Shown here piece by piece: positions 11,501 to 25,300 of a stretch of 64,000 nt of DNA (positions within the stretch are counted from its first letter, which is position 1; each line of letters begins with the position of its first letter). The notes under the pieces are model-generated. The model was not told where the DNA came from. It searched no databases and saw only the letters and a program-made list of their open reading frames with translations. Origin of the DNA: Plectrocnemia conspersa (Eukaryota > Arthropoda > Insecta > Trichoptera > Polycentropodidae); assembly GCA_009617715.1 (NCBI GenBank), contig VTFK01000064.1, positions 186,001 to 250,000 of the forward strand, in the 5' to 3' direction. The position numbers were made by a program, and so were the translations under genes.

Positions 11501-14500
11501 GTGAACAGACGGCGGACAGACAAATCTGTGTCTTTTCTTACCACACACGGTCGGATTTGTCCGCCAGACACCCGCGCGTGTATGGCCATCTATTACAGCA
11601 CTGGTATATCGTTCTAGTTGACATATGCAATTTTAATAATAAATTTAAATAGATAAATTATGTAAATAATCAAGGAATTTAGCATCCCCTACAATGTCCT
11701 CGTGAGTCGTGGTCCTTGAATTTGTGACAATTCGCTCATATTATTTCGCAATTCTGCTAGGGAGCTAATCATGCATCATGTAGATTTATTTTTTTATCGT
11801 TTATAACAATAATATAAACAATAATTTAATTATAATTCCGAATGGCTTTTGTGCTTATTACAATAGCGGAATGATAACATATGCAAAGACTGAATATTTT
11901 TTTTAATACCATTAATGATTATGCGGATAAAAGCATTTATTTTTGTCGTTTTTTTGGGTAGCCTGTATATGTACATACATTTTTCCTCTCTCAATAAAAA
12001 TACCAATTGCACACATTTGCTCAAGGAGACGAATAAAAATGCCAAGCAACGTGCTCCGAATAAATGATCTGTCCCATTGAGCACACTCGCGAATTTGGTT
12101 GACCATGTCTATAAATCAATTTCAGCAATGATTGTGTTAAAACCCAATTTTACATCGTTTGCTAAATCAAATCGTAACATTTTGACAATGCCAATTGATT
12201 TAACCATGCTAGAAAGCTCCGGAAGTTGTATCACAATGAACCACAACGCAATTTAGAAATCCTTTAACGACAAAATCCTTTGAGTTTAAATACTAATTAA
12301 CTAGTAATAACAGCTTGACAAATGTTTTTTTAATATTCACAATATATTATTAAAACATTATATATATTACATTTTATTTAAAAAAAATATTACTATATCC
12401 CATGAGTAAAAAATATGCGAAGAGTTAATATTACTTCACAACTATCGCGCTTCAGATATTTACATTGAAAATTTTGAGAAATATTCTCATCACTAGTTCA
12501 ATACAACTTCAGTTAAGTAGCTTAGATTTGTAATGCTTTTGGTATAAATATAACCAGTGATTCTGAACCACTTCACTAGACTAAATATAATAATTAATTA
12601 AATATTTGTGATAAAACTTAAACGTGAACGTTAAAGTTTAACCTTAAAAGTCCGAAGTTAATAAACTTTTATAATTAGATATGCAAATAATTTATTGCAA
12701 TTTGCTCAAGGTCTAATCAGAGTTTCTTTTATTGTAAAAAGTGCTGACGTGTCCATCACATCTCGCTGCAACATTTATCAGGTAATTTTAAAATGGCTTA
12801 TTATAAATCTGCCGTTTAAAATTTGACTTTTTTTTTTAAATTACTCGTAATATTACCAATTCGAATTCCCACTTAAGATATAATATTAATAAATCTGTTT
12901 ATTGGGTAAGAATACTGAAGTACTTAAATTGATGCAGTGTGTTATGTGTGTATAATACGTAATGAAATAGTTGCGGGACTTCATCTGACATCTCGAACAG
13001 ACGTTTGAGAGACAATCTAAATACCTTAATTTATAGCCAGTCCGAGTTTCGAGAGCCAAATCGCTTTTTGCCCTCATCACTTCGATTTGAAACCAGTTTT
13101 TTATTATGCACCACTTCCAAACATTTCATTCTATCCCCCTCGTAGTTCAATTCCAGTCGCTTTGATTTTTTTTTAGTCCGTTGTAATTTATTTTTCCAAC
13201 AGATTCACTAGAAAAAGTCTTCTTTTGTGAGGCCGTCTTTGATCTGGAATTGAATCAACGTTTTATACATACATATCCATAGATTCAAGGAATGGTAACA
13301 CCCACGAAGATTTTTAGCGAACGCTGTTAAAATAAACCGAATAATAATTACACAAACTCATTTCCTACAAGCTCGGTTTGTTTGTGTAAACATTGCGTTT
13401 AATAGACTGATATTCTGAAGATTAGTCTACCAATTTTTTGCTGAAAAAAAATATGTAGACATGACGTTTTTGTGAAGGTTATCTTTTCGTCGAATGTTGC
13501 TACTTTTGTGGAAAAAAAGTTTATGCTATCTTTCTGGATTAATTCTTACATGTGGTAATTTTCTTAGAAGGAATGCACGGAGTCATACTATAAATGTCTA
13601 GGAAATTAACATAAATGCAATTCGGTGTAAATAAATGTTTGAGATATTAACATCTTTATTTGCACTAGATGGGTCATCAACCACTTTCAGCCTAACAGGC
13701 AAAATAATCTGTAATATATACTTCATTAGAATATCATATTTTATAGATTGGCTTACTCGTAAACTGATATGCGTTAAAAACACATATAAGATTGAGCGAT
13801 GATTTTAATTATATAAATGTTCTCTCTCTCTCACACTCTTTCTCCTCAAGTTTCACTGACGTCTGTCTGGCATGTGTTCTTTATTACTGCATCCCTTGCA
13901 TAAATTCCCATGATATAATTATGCAATTCTGTATACATCGTTAGAAAAACAGATGTTAGAAATATCTAGCGATGTTTTTCAAATATTGAACAGTGGGAAG
14001 TTATTATTTTTAACTTTTATAAACGTATTATATGAACCAAATTCCATTATAATTTATTTTAACAAATAATCTAGTGTTCCAAGCAACGAATCGACCTCTG
14101 TTATTTTATGACAATTCAATTGGCCTCGCATTTTGCTTGGATTTTCAAAGATGCGTTTATAATATCGACAGGAAACTTTACCTAAAATTAGACGAAATCT
14201 CGGCTCAATTCGTTAGTTAGCCTAATCCGCCATCTTGATACAAACTGCCGGCTATTAAAGATTCGTTACAAAATCTTAAATATGTAAACAAAATTTTTCT
14301 CATTTGCGTGGCTTAGAAGACGAAAACTGCTGTAGTTTCAATCACATTGACATAAAACTTGTTCTTAAAATAGCTTTTAAATATCTCGGCAATGTTCGTA
14401 AGTCAACCTATGTTTTTTTTAATAAATTAAAAAAATAATTTCGTTAAACTAATCAAACAAATATTATTTTTATTAGTATATAAAAAATCTAGCTCCGTTA

Positions 14501-14715
14501 AAAAAATTCTAGAGAAAAAATTATAAATTAATCATGTTTTATGATAGGTATTAAAATTGTATAAAAATTAAAATAAATACATTTTTTTATTACAGATGCG
14601 CTAGAAATATTTTGCTTAATAAAAAAAATTATAATCACAAATAAGCTTCTCGTAGCTATCGCCGAAAACATCATTGTGTCTAGCAAGCTCGTTGAAAATC
14701 TGAATGGACTCGTGT

Positions 14716-14800
14716 TTTTATTTATTTATTTAGATTAAACTAAGACCATCGTGACATAACAGGTTACCCCAATGCGTCACGATAGTCGAAAACTATTTAT
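14716..14800 (-). repeat. Possible 3' end of a LINE (minus strand) with TAAA-type tail
   Basis: Read on the minus strand this is GTCACGATGGTCTTAGTTTA followed by an AAATAAATAAATAAA tail, the layout of a severely 5'-truncated non-LTR element. An 8-bp inverted repeat (ATCGTGAC/GTCACGAT) flanks the segment. No coding part remains. Confidence 0.35.
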
Positions 14801-14840
14801 AGTTTTAAAACTGTTATTAGTTCAAGTAGACTTAAATGCG

Positions 14841-15060
14841 GAAGAATGAATACGGACAGACATTGCATCTCCCACATTGCTCCACTATGTTTTAAAAATA
14901 TGATCAATATTACTATGGACTACTAATATAAGAGGGCTGATCAAATTATATTTAAATCGAATTTTAAATCGAATCGAAATAATTACCACTTCTCAGAAGG
15001 CAAAAATTCACGTCAAAAGCAATAAAACCGTATTGGCGCCGTCGCCGGTTTTACAGAAAA
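14841..15060 (+). repeat. Dispersed element family R1, partial copy
   Basis: It matches the 3' half of the R1 copy at 38984-39712 in the same order and orientation: GACAGACATTGCATCTC, CATTGCTCCA, then CTTCTCAGAAGGCAAAAATT and CACGTCAAAAGCAATAAAA. The 5' half is missing. Confidence 0.6.
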
Positions 15061-18000
15061 ATGCCGGTGTCAGTATTGGGCAGCGGTGTCGAATGTGTTT
15101 CTTGCCTGAATTGGCTGACCTTCGTAATGTGGTGATCGATCATGTTTAATTGATGATTGTACAGTGTCACATATTTTTAAATGGTAATTTGAATTTAAAA
15201 TTGAGAACTTCATCTCAAATCCATTCCGCTGTGAAAGCTAAAGTATCAATGTGGCCATCCGATAATTATAAATGATAGTTCAAACAATGTTGTTTTCTAA
15301 AAAATGTTTGTTTTCGTGTTAATTTATGGCTTTCTAAAATCTACGTGATTCGAAATACTATTATTCTGAAATATTGATTTGTAATGTTGAGTGAAATGCA
15401 GATTTTTAATTATTATTTCTGAAAAATCCACAAACATTGTACTATTTAATGCGTTACACACGGATCTGAGTGTTTCCTAAATTGTTTCATACAAATAAAT
15501 TAATAACTGTATGCGTAATAATGCATTTGTAAAATTCCGCAGGGGGATTAAATATTACTTTTTCAAGTGTATGCTATTAATATAAAAAGCTATTCAGGAT
15601 GTAATAGTCGTTCTCAATGGTAATCAAATTATAAAATAATTTACAAATATACTGTAATTACCATACATTGATTATTTGTCTGAAGTGCTGCTATAAAACG
15701 CTATTATATTACAGCAAATAATAAAATCTTATATGTAGTTGTTCTAAGCCTTAACATAATTAAAGGTTAGTTCTAAATAATCATCACAAATAACTACAAA
15801 AATGTTGACGTACTGAAATAAAACGAAACTGAGGCGTCATTTAGCAAAAAAGAATACCACTAACGCTATCAGTAAATAGTTTTAACACAGTTTTATTTTT
15901 TTAATTTATTTTTCTAATTATTATTTTAGTATCCAAGGTCACTTTTCATGCATTTTGTAATTGCGATTCATAACGCAAACAGTGAAAAGTGTCCACGTGT
16001 GCCAAGTAGAGCGAATTTTCTTCGACACTAGTGACGTACCTCGAGGTCTATTTTCATTCATTGTCTGCCAAAAATCAACTAGCAGGATAAATCATCGGGG
16101 TTTCCGCAAATCTTGGCAGTGGCATAGAATTCTTTCTTTTTATCGGTCGTTATCTCGATTTTGTCGGTTAAGGCCGCACGGAGAAAGAATTGTGTTTTTC
16201 GCATTATCTCCACGTATCGTGGTTTCCTTATTTACATACTATAATTAGTAATCACATTTGGTGGTTGGATAACAAACATTCGTAAAAAAAAATGTTTTTT
16301 TTCCCCAAAAAATGATAATAACAATACACATGTTTTTCTGTAAGGATACAATTATATGATTTATATGTATTTACATATAATAAACATATTTTATGATCCA
16401 GACTACTTCGATGATTTGTTTTATAAATATACATAAATTAATCAAACATGTATGTACTTGCATAAGTATTTGCTTGTTATCGAGAGGTTTTGAATTGAGA
16501 ATGGAGCCTATCAAATTTCTGTACGAAAAATATTTTAGCAGTATAAAAGAAAAATACTATATGATAAATTTGGAAAGCACATTCCATTTAAGAATGTCAA
16601 ATGCAAGGAACACGAATTCATTCTTACGACTATTTTAACTGATTTGTACAACTAATTACAACTTATGTTATATAAAATATAATTACCGGGAAATTAACTA
16701 TAGAAATAACCAGATGATTGATTCGTTGCTTTACTAAAAAATAGTTTATACAAGACTCACGTAATATACGTAGAAAGATTAATGATCTTATTACATACTA
16801 AGGGCTCAGCTTCATAAATCGTTTTCTAATAACTTGGATACTAATTATTTGTATCTCAATATCATATTTATTATAAGCGAGAGCATGATATCAATAAAAA
16901 GAGTTTCTATAACAAATTCAAATGCTATCAATTAAAAAAACCATATAGATAGCACATATGATATAACATCATCAGTTAAAGATCAATCAGGCAGTCAATT
17001 ATGAGATAATATTAAATACTTAATCTAAAATACACATAAAAGCTAAATTAAAGTGCGATATTTTACGACCAATATAAAATATCCATTTTTACTTCGACGT
17101 CTTCCTGCGATAAACTTCCATTGAAGTTGAACTTTAAAGGGATACTATTTATTTCAACTGATGTATTTTTACTTTGTTATTCTTTAGGTTTAGTTTATCT
17201 TTAGCGGATATGATTTGAATAACAACAATGGTTTACGCAGTCGTTATTTGTTTATGCATATTGAATCTCATAATATTTGTAGATAAGGAAGTAATACATA
17301 TTTTGTACCTCTCCATTATGGTTAGATTAAGAAAATCATCGCTACTTTTATTGCGGTTATATTCACATCGTTTTGCTATCGGAAAACCGGAAAAACCAGA
17401 TCAATAAATTAATAAAGCACTACGAAGGTATTTCCAGTAGAATAATTATTATGAAGCGAACATATCTTCATCATACATATATTGACGGTTCAATGTTTAG
17501 AATTACATTTTTGTTGTTAAATTGCTTTAATGTGTAAACTATTATTTTTTTAATAAATGCTATTAAATTAATAGTAGTTATTTTGGATATGGTATAAATG
17601 AATAAGTACTTTTATCAAAAACGTGTTTAGGAATACTCGATTTTTTGCTTTGAAAGTTCCAACAAAAAGACTCATGAAATACAATTTCTTTGCTTTGATA
17701 TAAGTGTCATTTATTTGATAAGTAATCATTATAAATCATACTTTAATACATAACCTAATCTGACTTGTTACCTTGATTGTGTACTTGAGATAACTGCAGT
17801 TACCAAAAAGTGTAGCATTATCAATTTTTTACTCTTTTCGTAAAAAATTGAATTTTTTTAAATTAGATATTTTATTTTGAATTATAAACAAGTTATGTGT
17901 AGTTGTTTCCCGTTGTATTTTTAAAATATCATATGTGCAATTATTGTTGTAATTAAAATATGTAATACTTATTTGGAAGCAATCGTACTTTTAATAGCGA

Positions 18001-19510
18001 AACATATTTAAAACTTATATAATTAAGAAAGTGATAAATATTATTTTTGCACGATCGTTTATCATATTTCTCTTTCTAGATACCGTTACTAGTTAATTCC
18101 AGAAAAATCAAGTATTTACTTAATAAAATCCATGAATACACAGTTCTATAGTTCATCGTAACAAAAAAAATAGTTAGTTGAGTAATTTATATTATCATAT
18201 TTCTGCTTTCGTATTTGGTAATCAAATAAGAATATACTAGATTTCGGTACTTTTTTTGTCGCTCGCACTATTGCTTTATTGGTAGACGCTTTAGGTGTAG
18301 GTGTATTTTTTTTATGTATACTATATCAATGTATTGTTTTATTTCTGTGCAAGGTACATTCGTCTAAGGCCGTTATGTCCTACACTTGTATAAAATAAAT
18401 AGTAAAAATAAATCTAAAGTCACATCTAGGCCTCTGGTCCTCTGACTAATTTTAATGATTCGGGGTGGAACTAGACTACATATATTATTAGATTGTTAAA
18501 TTATGCCTATTACGTCTGCCGGGTGGCCCTTTATAAGCGAAACCTTTATGATCTGATACTGCTGATGATACATATACATATAACAATGATGAACTAGACA
18601 ATGGATATTTCAGATATCGAAGATAAAATTACTCAGTGCTTAATTATAATATTTTTGGTTACAATAATCAACGCTATTTTTCGAAAGTCTACGTATCTAT
18701 TGTATGTTTTGAGTGCTCTTAAAATTCTTGGATAGTCCGAAACGACGTTTCTCTCGTATTTTTGTTTGCCAAAGCATCTTTGTTTAATTGTCGCTTTCTA
18801 CTGAGCCACTATGAAAGAACTCATACAATCGTAATTTTTTCATAATTTTAGTAAAAATAATAACATATATATTGCACTTATTTTTTAACAGTATTAATCA
18901 TTTCGGCAATTCTATAAAAAAAAAAACAATATTTCTACTACTGTAGTCACACAAATATTGGACATATAGTACGAAATCTAGTTGCAACTCGTGTTCCGGA
19001 TTTTCAGAAACGTAATAAAACCGAAGTTCAAGTATTCAGAAACCTTAGTAGACAATTACTGATATCACTAATGTAAAAACATATAATTTCTAAGAAATAC
19101 TACGTATAAAATATGACCTTTCGTTTCAGGTCATATATCATATGACGTCCGCGTTTTAATAACTAGAACATAAACCTGAATATTGTGTCATGTGATTCAT
19201 AGATTGTTTACGGTAAGATATCCGTTAATTTGGATAATTCGGGCGTTAAGATATTCTTCTCATTCAATGAAAGAGGTGCATCGTCGCTTTTTTTCCAAGG
19301 CAAACCGGTTTCGTTCGCACTCGCGCCATCATCGTTTACTTTCATGGCTTTGCTTTTTGCTCCGCACACGCAATTTCTTCCTTGGCCAAAGTGCGAATTG
19401 TGACCTCAGATTTCAGAGAAGACAAAAGATAAACATAATGAAAATTCAAAACCACGAACAAGATCTGTTTAAAATGTCAGCGGCAGTCCTGATATGATTA
19501 GGGTTTACAG

Positions 19511-19636
19511 TTACTGGTAATACCAAAAATCGACATTTACTAGTATCGGTATTACAAAATAAAATACCGGTAGTATCGGATTTTTTTTAATTCGTACATT
19601 TTATTTGTTGAAAATGATATCTCCGTGGCTTCTTGA
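19511..19636 (+). repeat. Dispersed repeat family R3, copy 1, with 14-bp hairpin
   Basis: GGTATTACAAAATAAAATACCG, AGTATCGGATTTT and CGTACATTTTATTTG recur near 52.4 kb in the same order. At 19616-19651 a 14-bp inverted repeat with one mismatch (GATATCTCCGTGGC / GCCATGGAGATATC, 8-nt loop) overlaps its right end; the second copy lacks the right arm. Probably a DNA transposon remnant. Confidence 0.55.
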
Positions 19637-21322
19637 TGCCATGGAGATATCAAATACCAAATAAAAACTGTTTTAAGCTTTCCGGTAAATAATGATAATG
19701 TCAATGAAAGCAAAATATTTTAATAGTGACGCTTTCACAATTGGAAATCTAGTTGATTAACTATTTCGGGTGACAAGATTCAAAGGGTAGTTTTGGGTGC
19801 TTGAATAAGGAACGCGATCTTGTTTCTTTATAGTTAGATGTCGTTGTTACAGTACTGTATAAAGACAGTAAGTTATTGAATAGAAGCTACTTTTAAAATA
19901 ATACTCTTGTAAAATTGTCTAGATAATAATTTCTGAATGTTTTTTAGCTGTGTGAAGTTCTTGATTTTGCAAGGATTTTAGACGATAAATTCTCGAGGTA
20001 TATTAAAAATTTGACATAAGTATAAAATAGTTGTAATAAAAAATACTTTACTCGTGCATTATGTCAGTTCGTTGGGTAGACGAAATGCACAGTAAATGCG
20101 TGGGTTGTCTTAGGAACGTATCCTAATTTGCTTAAATTGGATCTTCTCAAGCAGTTCAGACTAGATAATGATAGCATTAGGTGTTTGTGATTTTTTTCTT
20201 AATCTGAAGTCCAAGAAGTTGTTGAGATCATATTTCCGATTCGGTCGAACCGTGCTGACTGGGAGGGGTATTAAGTTTATCAGTGACTTTATAATCCATC
20301 GGATCAAGTAACAAATATGCAATGTAGTATAACATAATATATATGTATTTATTTTTGTATTATTTTTAAGAGTAGGAAACGCTTGAATATTTTCTCTTAA
20401 TTATTTACAAAATAGTAACAACATTAATCAAAGATTTTTACTACAATGATTTGTTGTAATACAATTTCTATAAAAATATGTATTATTCTTTGCACTTTAA
20501 CGTTAATGTTACATACGGTTTGCCATCACTGAAATTGAAATGCAATATGTTATTTATATTGGGTGTGCTTGAGTGCAATAATGGATGTAAATTGCATCAA
20601 TAATATGCTAACTGAAAAATAATATATGATATTAAATTACGAATGTATATATGTAGTCCGTTAAGAATCGATTAACATAACATTAAGTCGACTAACATGA
20701 TATATTATTAAATCTTTATACATATAAAATGTTAAGGTTTTCTTTTTTTATTATACATATTGTATGTAATATTTCTAGAGTGAAGTTAAACTTTTCCCCT
20801 TATTGTAATATTTATATATTTGTATCTTATAATATTAAATATGTATGTTATAATACTTTTTGGTTTTAGAACCGCTGCTCTGAATATTTTTCCATAATTA
20901 TCATATTTTTTCTCCGGCCATTGATATATTTAACAGCTTATTATAATAACCTATTAAAATACTTATCACTATTTTAGATACGTGGACAGTGACCTACAAA
21001 TTTTAGCGAGTTTTTTGTATAAAAAATGATTATTTTTAGAACTACCAAGCTTACCAAGGCTATCGATCGTTCAAGATCGAACCATAAGTTCAAGAGCGAT
21101 CAATCGATGACTCAACATTACCCGGTTTACTCAAAGAAAATTGTCTCAGTGCAAATCGACGTATCCGTATATTATCGATTGTCACAGTGAATTCATAAGG
21201 GCTCAGCTTCATAATTGGAATGTACCGGTCTCAATTTATACGTTGGCTGTTCAAAAAGTTTCCGAACTTATATTATATATATTTTTGTGGCTTACTTAAA
21301 ACTTGTATTAATCATCACGATA

Positions 21323-21393
21323 TTCATCCGTGAGATTAGGAAAATCTTAGAAAACATAATGTGTGATAATCAATCGGAATAATATTTACGCGA
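21323..21393 (+). repeat. Dispersed repeat family R4, copy 2
   Basis: Second copy of the sequence at 2697-2758: CATCCGTGAGATTAGGAAAA, then GTGTGATAATCAATCGGAAT. No coding capacity. Confidence 0.6.
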
Positions 21394-22214
21394 GAGAACT
21401 TTAAAAAAATGCAAAGTTTATATGTGATTTCAGGACATATACTATATCAGTGGTCTAATTAATATTAACCATAATGTAATCGATTAATCAGCTCTCCACG
21501 TATATGTGAAAAATGCTTAGCATGGGCTGATTTATTGGCCCACATATGTAACATATGATCCTACTAATAAAATTGTTTATTTTTCATAAAATTTCGTGAA
21601 CCACAAGCTATAAATAAACTATGCCCTCGCATATAAGCAATCACGTTATCTAAAAAAAAAAAAGGAAATTTAGAAGATTGTGATGAATGATATTTGTCGG
21701 ATACGCGTGAATAAAAGTAGTTAAAAAAATGCACCAAGTTTTACCTTGTCAACAGCTTGTCATTAAAAACATAAGCGTTTAAGTTTTCAAGTGAAAAAGC
21801 ATATACTTGTTAATTTTTTAAATGATATTTATGACATGTTTTATTAAATTTGTAAGATAAATTAATTTTAATCTCATAAAAAATATTAAAATATTAATAT
21901 TTTTATAATATATAGATATATATGTACATATATTTGCCAAGAAAATATTTGTATTTTTAGTAACTTGTCTTTTTTCATAATTTAATTTATTTGAATATAC
22001 ACCACACATTATAAACTATTCTCCAAGCGATATCACATAATGAATCTTACAAATTCCATTGTTGCCGAACTTACGCAACCCCGAAAAACAGCATTTGCTC
22101 AACAAAACTAATGTAGGAAATAAATGTTGTGCGTTAAAAGATTTGAAGCTGGTTAGTGTGCGATGATTTTTAACAAAAAAAATATGAATATATGTATATG
22201 TCTGCGCTCCTACT

Positions 22215-22395
22215 AACCACAACTCTGCTAAGAATCTGCTCTTAGAAGGCGTAGCCCTCTCAAAAGGCTATAACTCTTTATCGGCGCATCCCAGAGAATG
22301 TAGTTCCAAGAGCTTCGCTACAGGCACTAGGCCATCAGAAGGTATGCCCCCACCAGAGGGGATCTGCACCACAGCGCCTACGCCCAGATAACATT
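22215..22395 (-). pseudogene. GC-rich patch with interrupted minus-strand open frame; unidentified
   Basis: An isolated GC-rich patch. On the minus strand it encodes Ala-Val-Val-Gln-Ile-Pro-Ser-Gly-Gly-Gly..., with SDGLVPVAKLLELHSLGCAD, one in-frame TAG, then PFERATPSKSRFLAELW. It looks like real but dead coding sequence, or a transposon fragment. I do not recognise the family. Confidence 0.3.
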
Positions 22396-25300
22396 TGTGC
22401 TACATTTAGCTTTATTTAGCTTGTAATTTAGAATGCTTAATATGCAAATAAAATATATATTTTACCAGCCTACTTCTTTAACTAAAAACTGCCATAATTA
22501 TTTTTTTTAATTTTGAACTCTTCGGTATTTTATTGAAAAATAATAATAATATAATACAGCATAAATCGCACTATATTTTTCCATTTCTTGACTATTCATC
22601 ACTATAAAATATAGTTCAACGCCTTTATGAAGTGGTAGAGATAGAAGTTAAAAAATCCAATTGGAGACAAAACTAAAAATACTTTTTAGACGTTGATCGA
22701 TTTATTGTCGCAAATCTTTTGCAGACGAAAGGGGTCAAGTGCTCATTGGTTGACTTTCTAGCCATCAAATAATGGCCATGGAGACTTTTCCCGGAGCGTA
22801 AATTTAACGAGACGCAATTGTCCCGTTAGGACTCTTAAGTGTCAAGCAAAACGACTTATGAATCACTTTTGATTGTTTTTTTACTGCCCCACGGGGCCCT
22901 TTAATTTCCTTATTTAAATTGACCACACGCGACTTATTGACAATTGACCTCTAGGTCCAATTTCAAAACTTTAAGGTACGGTGACGGATGCATCCTTTTT
23001 TATCGCAATGTTATCAAGAGTTTCCTTGAACGTGATTGATAAGGTTATCTCAGGTCAGGGATAGAAATTTGAGCTCTTATCGATTGTTCCTCATCCACTC
23101 GTCGAGATAGTCACAATCTTTGAATTATTATCAGTGCTTCTTATAGACTAAACCGTTTTTAAGTGTTCTAGTTGAAAATTATAGTTGACAATATTACACC
23201 GACTGAACTGTTTCAGATAAAGTTTCATCCTCACCTCTTACTGACATCTTTGAATATTTAAGGGTACCAAAAGGGATTAATTATATTTTTGATAGTATAT
23301 TCTTCTAACAGATATCGTTATTATATTTTTTTTCATATAAAATTAAATAATTAATAAATAATTAGCGGTACTTGATTTCGGTAAAAATAATCGTTTCTAA
23401 TATCCTTATGTATTTTCCTAGATCGGTTTATATAAATGTCACACTATAAATAATTATTACTTAGAATCGATGGCGACAAATTCTAGGATAGTCACAGATG
23501 TGGTGTTCGTATTCTGAAGTATCATTTTTATGCCTTATGGCATTTTACAAAACCCGACAAAGATTTTGCATAAATTGAATATTTACGACCGAAAATTTTT
23601 CACTGATATTGTATTGCTGAGTGCCCATACAAACTATTATAATTATCAGTAGCGTAATTTTAATAATATGACAAATAAAAATTGCGATTATTTGGCACAT
23701 TTTTCGATCACGCGCAAATATGCCAGCTGTACGTGACGGAAGCCACCGTCCGGACGACATATGAAATTTGGGGCTGTGTGGTCGCTTCCTCGAAGTCGTA
23801 GGTCTCAGCCGACTTCAGTTGCAACTTCGGTTCGGACAACTTCCAGAGAGTGTAGTGCAGGCATAAGATGTTTACGGTGATAGCAGGCCTGCCTGTATCA
23901 TTGGTAATTTGACAACTAGATTTAATACAGCAAAATGATGTGCTTATTCATAAAAGAAAATCTAGTAAAAAACAGTCTCGAATGCCGAAGATGTAGACGC
24001 AGCATTTTTCTTTTCAAATCAGTTTTACAAATACATGTGACGGCTTTTCATGTATAATATTGTTGCCCATCTTCTTCCTTAAATACTAATTTACGCTTTA
24101 CTACTTGATTGTGTTGCATTGATAAGTCTAAAAGCATATTATTGATTTGTATTGTGCCTGTTTATTACAGTAGTTAAAAACAGTGACTACTTTATTTACT
24201 ATTAGCTTCTCTATTAATATGAAACTTTCTGTTTCCTTATACATATATTATGTATGTAAATTTTTCGACTATTTTTATATTTTACCACAATTCCCTCGTA
24301 TGTCAAACGCTTCTAATGTATGTGTGACATTTATAGTTTTGAAGGTATAATGAGTATATTATTAAGTGTAAGAAAATCCATTAATCGTGCCTTTCTCAAC
24401 ATCCGACGTTTCGACTACCGGTGTTGGGGTCATCGTTAGGGACTAGAATAAAATTATAAATTATTTATCAGAGGAGGATATATTGATAATCTTACAGTGA
24501 GAATTGCTTTGAAATAAAAATTGATAACTATAATATTTCTTAAATAAATATATGTATATGAAATACAAATATTATATATTGTGGAGACGAACTGGTATAT
24601 GGTACAAAAAATCTAAGAAACCAGTATAAGGTCATTGCCGTATATATAAGGAAGATATTAAACCATCATATTGATTTTTTATTATCATCTATTATATAAA
24701 TAAATATTAATCTAAACATTAAAAAACCGGTCGTCGCTACACATGAAACGAAAATGAAAACTCATTTCTGTGTCGTTAAAATTAGAAAAATCCAGATGAG
24801 TCAATATACATACTAAGCTTTAGCTTTTTTTATCATCATAATAATCTCAATATATAACGTAAACCGTTCTCGGTTAGTATAAACTGACCGGTGTTAATTC
24901 TAGTTTTTTTTGCAACAGACGTCGAATGGTATGAGCTAATTTTGTCGATACGGCAAAAAAGTGTGGTCAGCTTCTTTCGACTTAAAAAATCTTAGATGCT
25001 TTTATCTATGTATATAGAATTGCATTATGGCCAAAATGGAACGGACAAACGTGACTGCCGATCGAATGTCAAGATTGCTTCTTGCATGGTTAATCACGGC
25101 GTTGGTTACAAAAGAAACCATTATCCGTTCACGAAATTGGTTTTCTATGATGATTTTTTGTATGATTCATACGTTTCCCATGAAGGTCGGGGTCACCAAT
25201 GTATAGTCGTAGTTAATTTAAAATTTACCGGTGAAATGTTTCCATTAAATATTAGTATAATAATAAAAGTAATATAATTTACTGTATCCAAATCCGACAT

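Noticed and set aside
12555..12580. hAT-like terminus CAGTGATTCTGAACCACTT
   Set aside because: No partner terminus or target duplication within a plausible distance.
24395..24440. CCGACGTTTCGACTACCGGTG segment resembling ends of some insect transposons
   Set aside because: Only one copy in the window and no tail or frame beside it.
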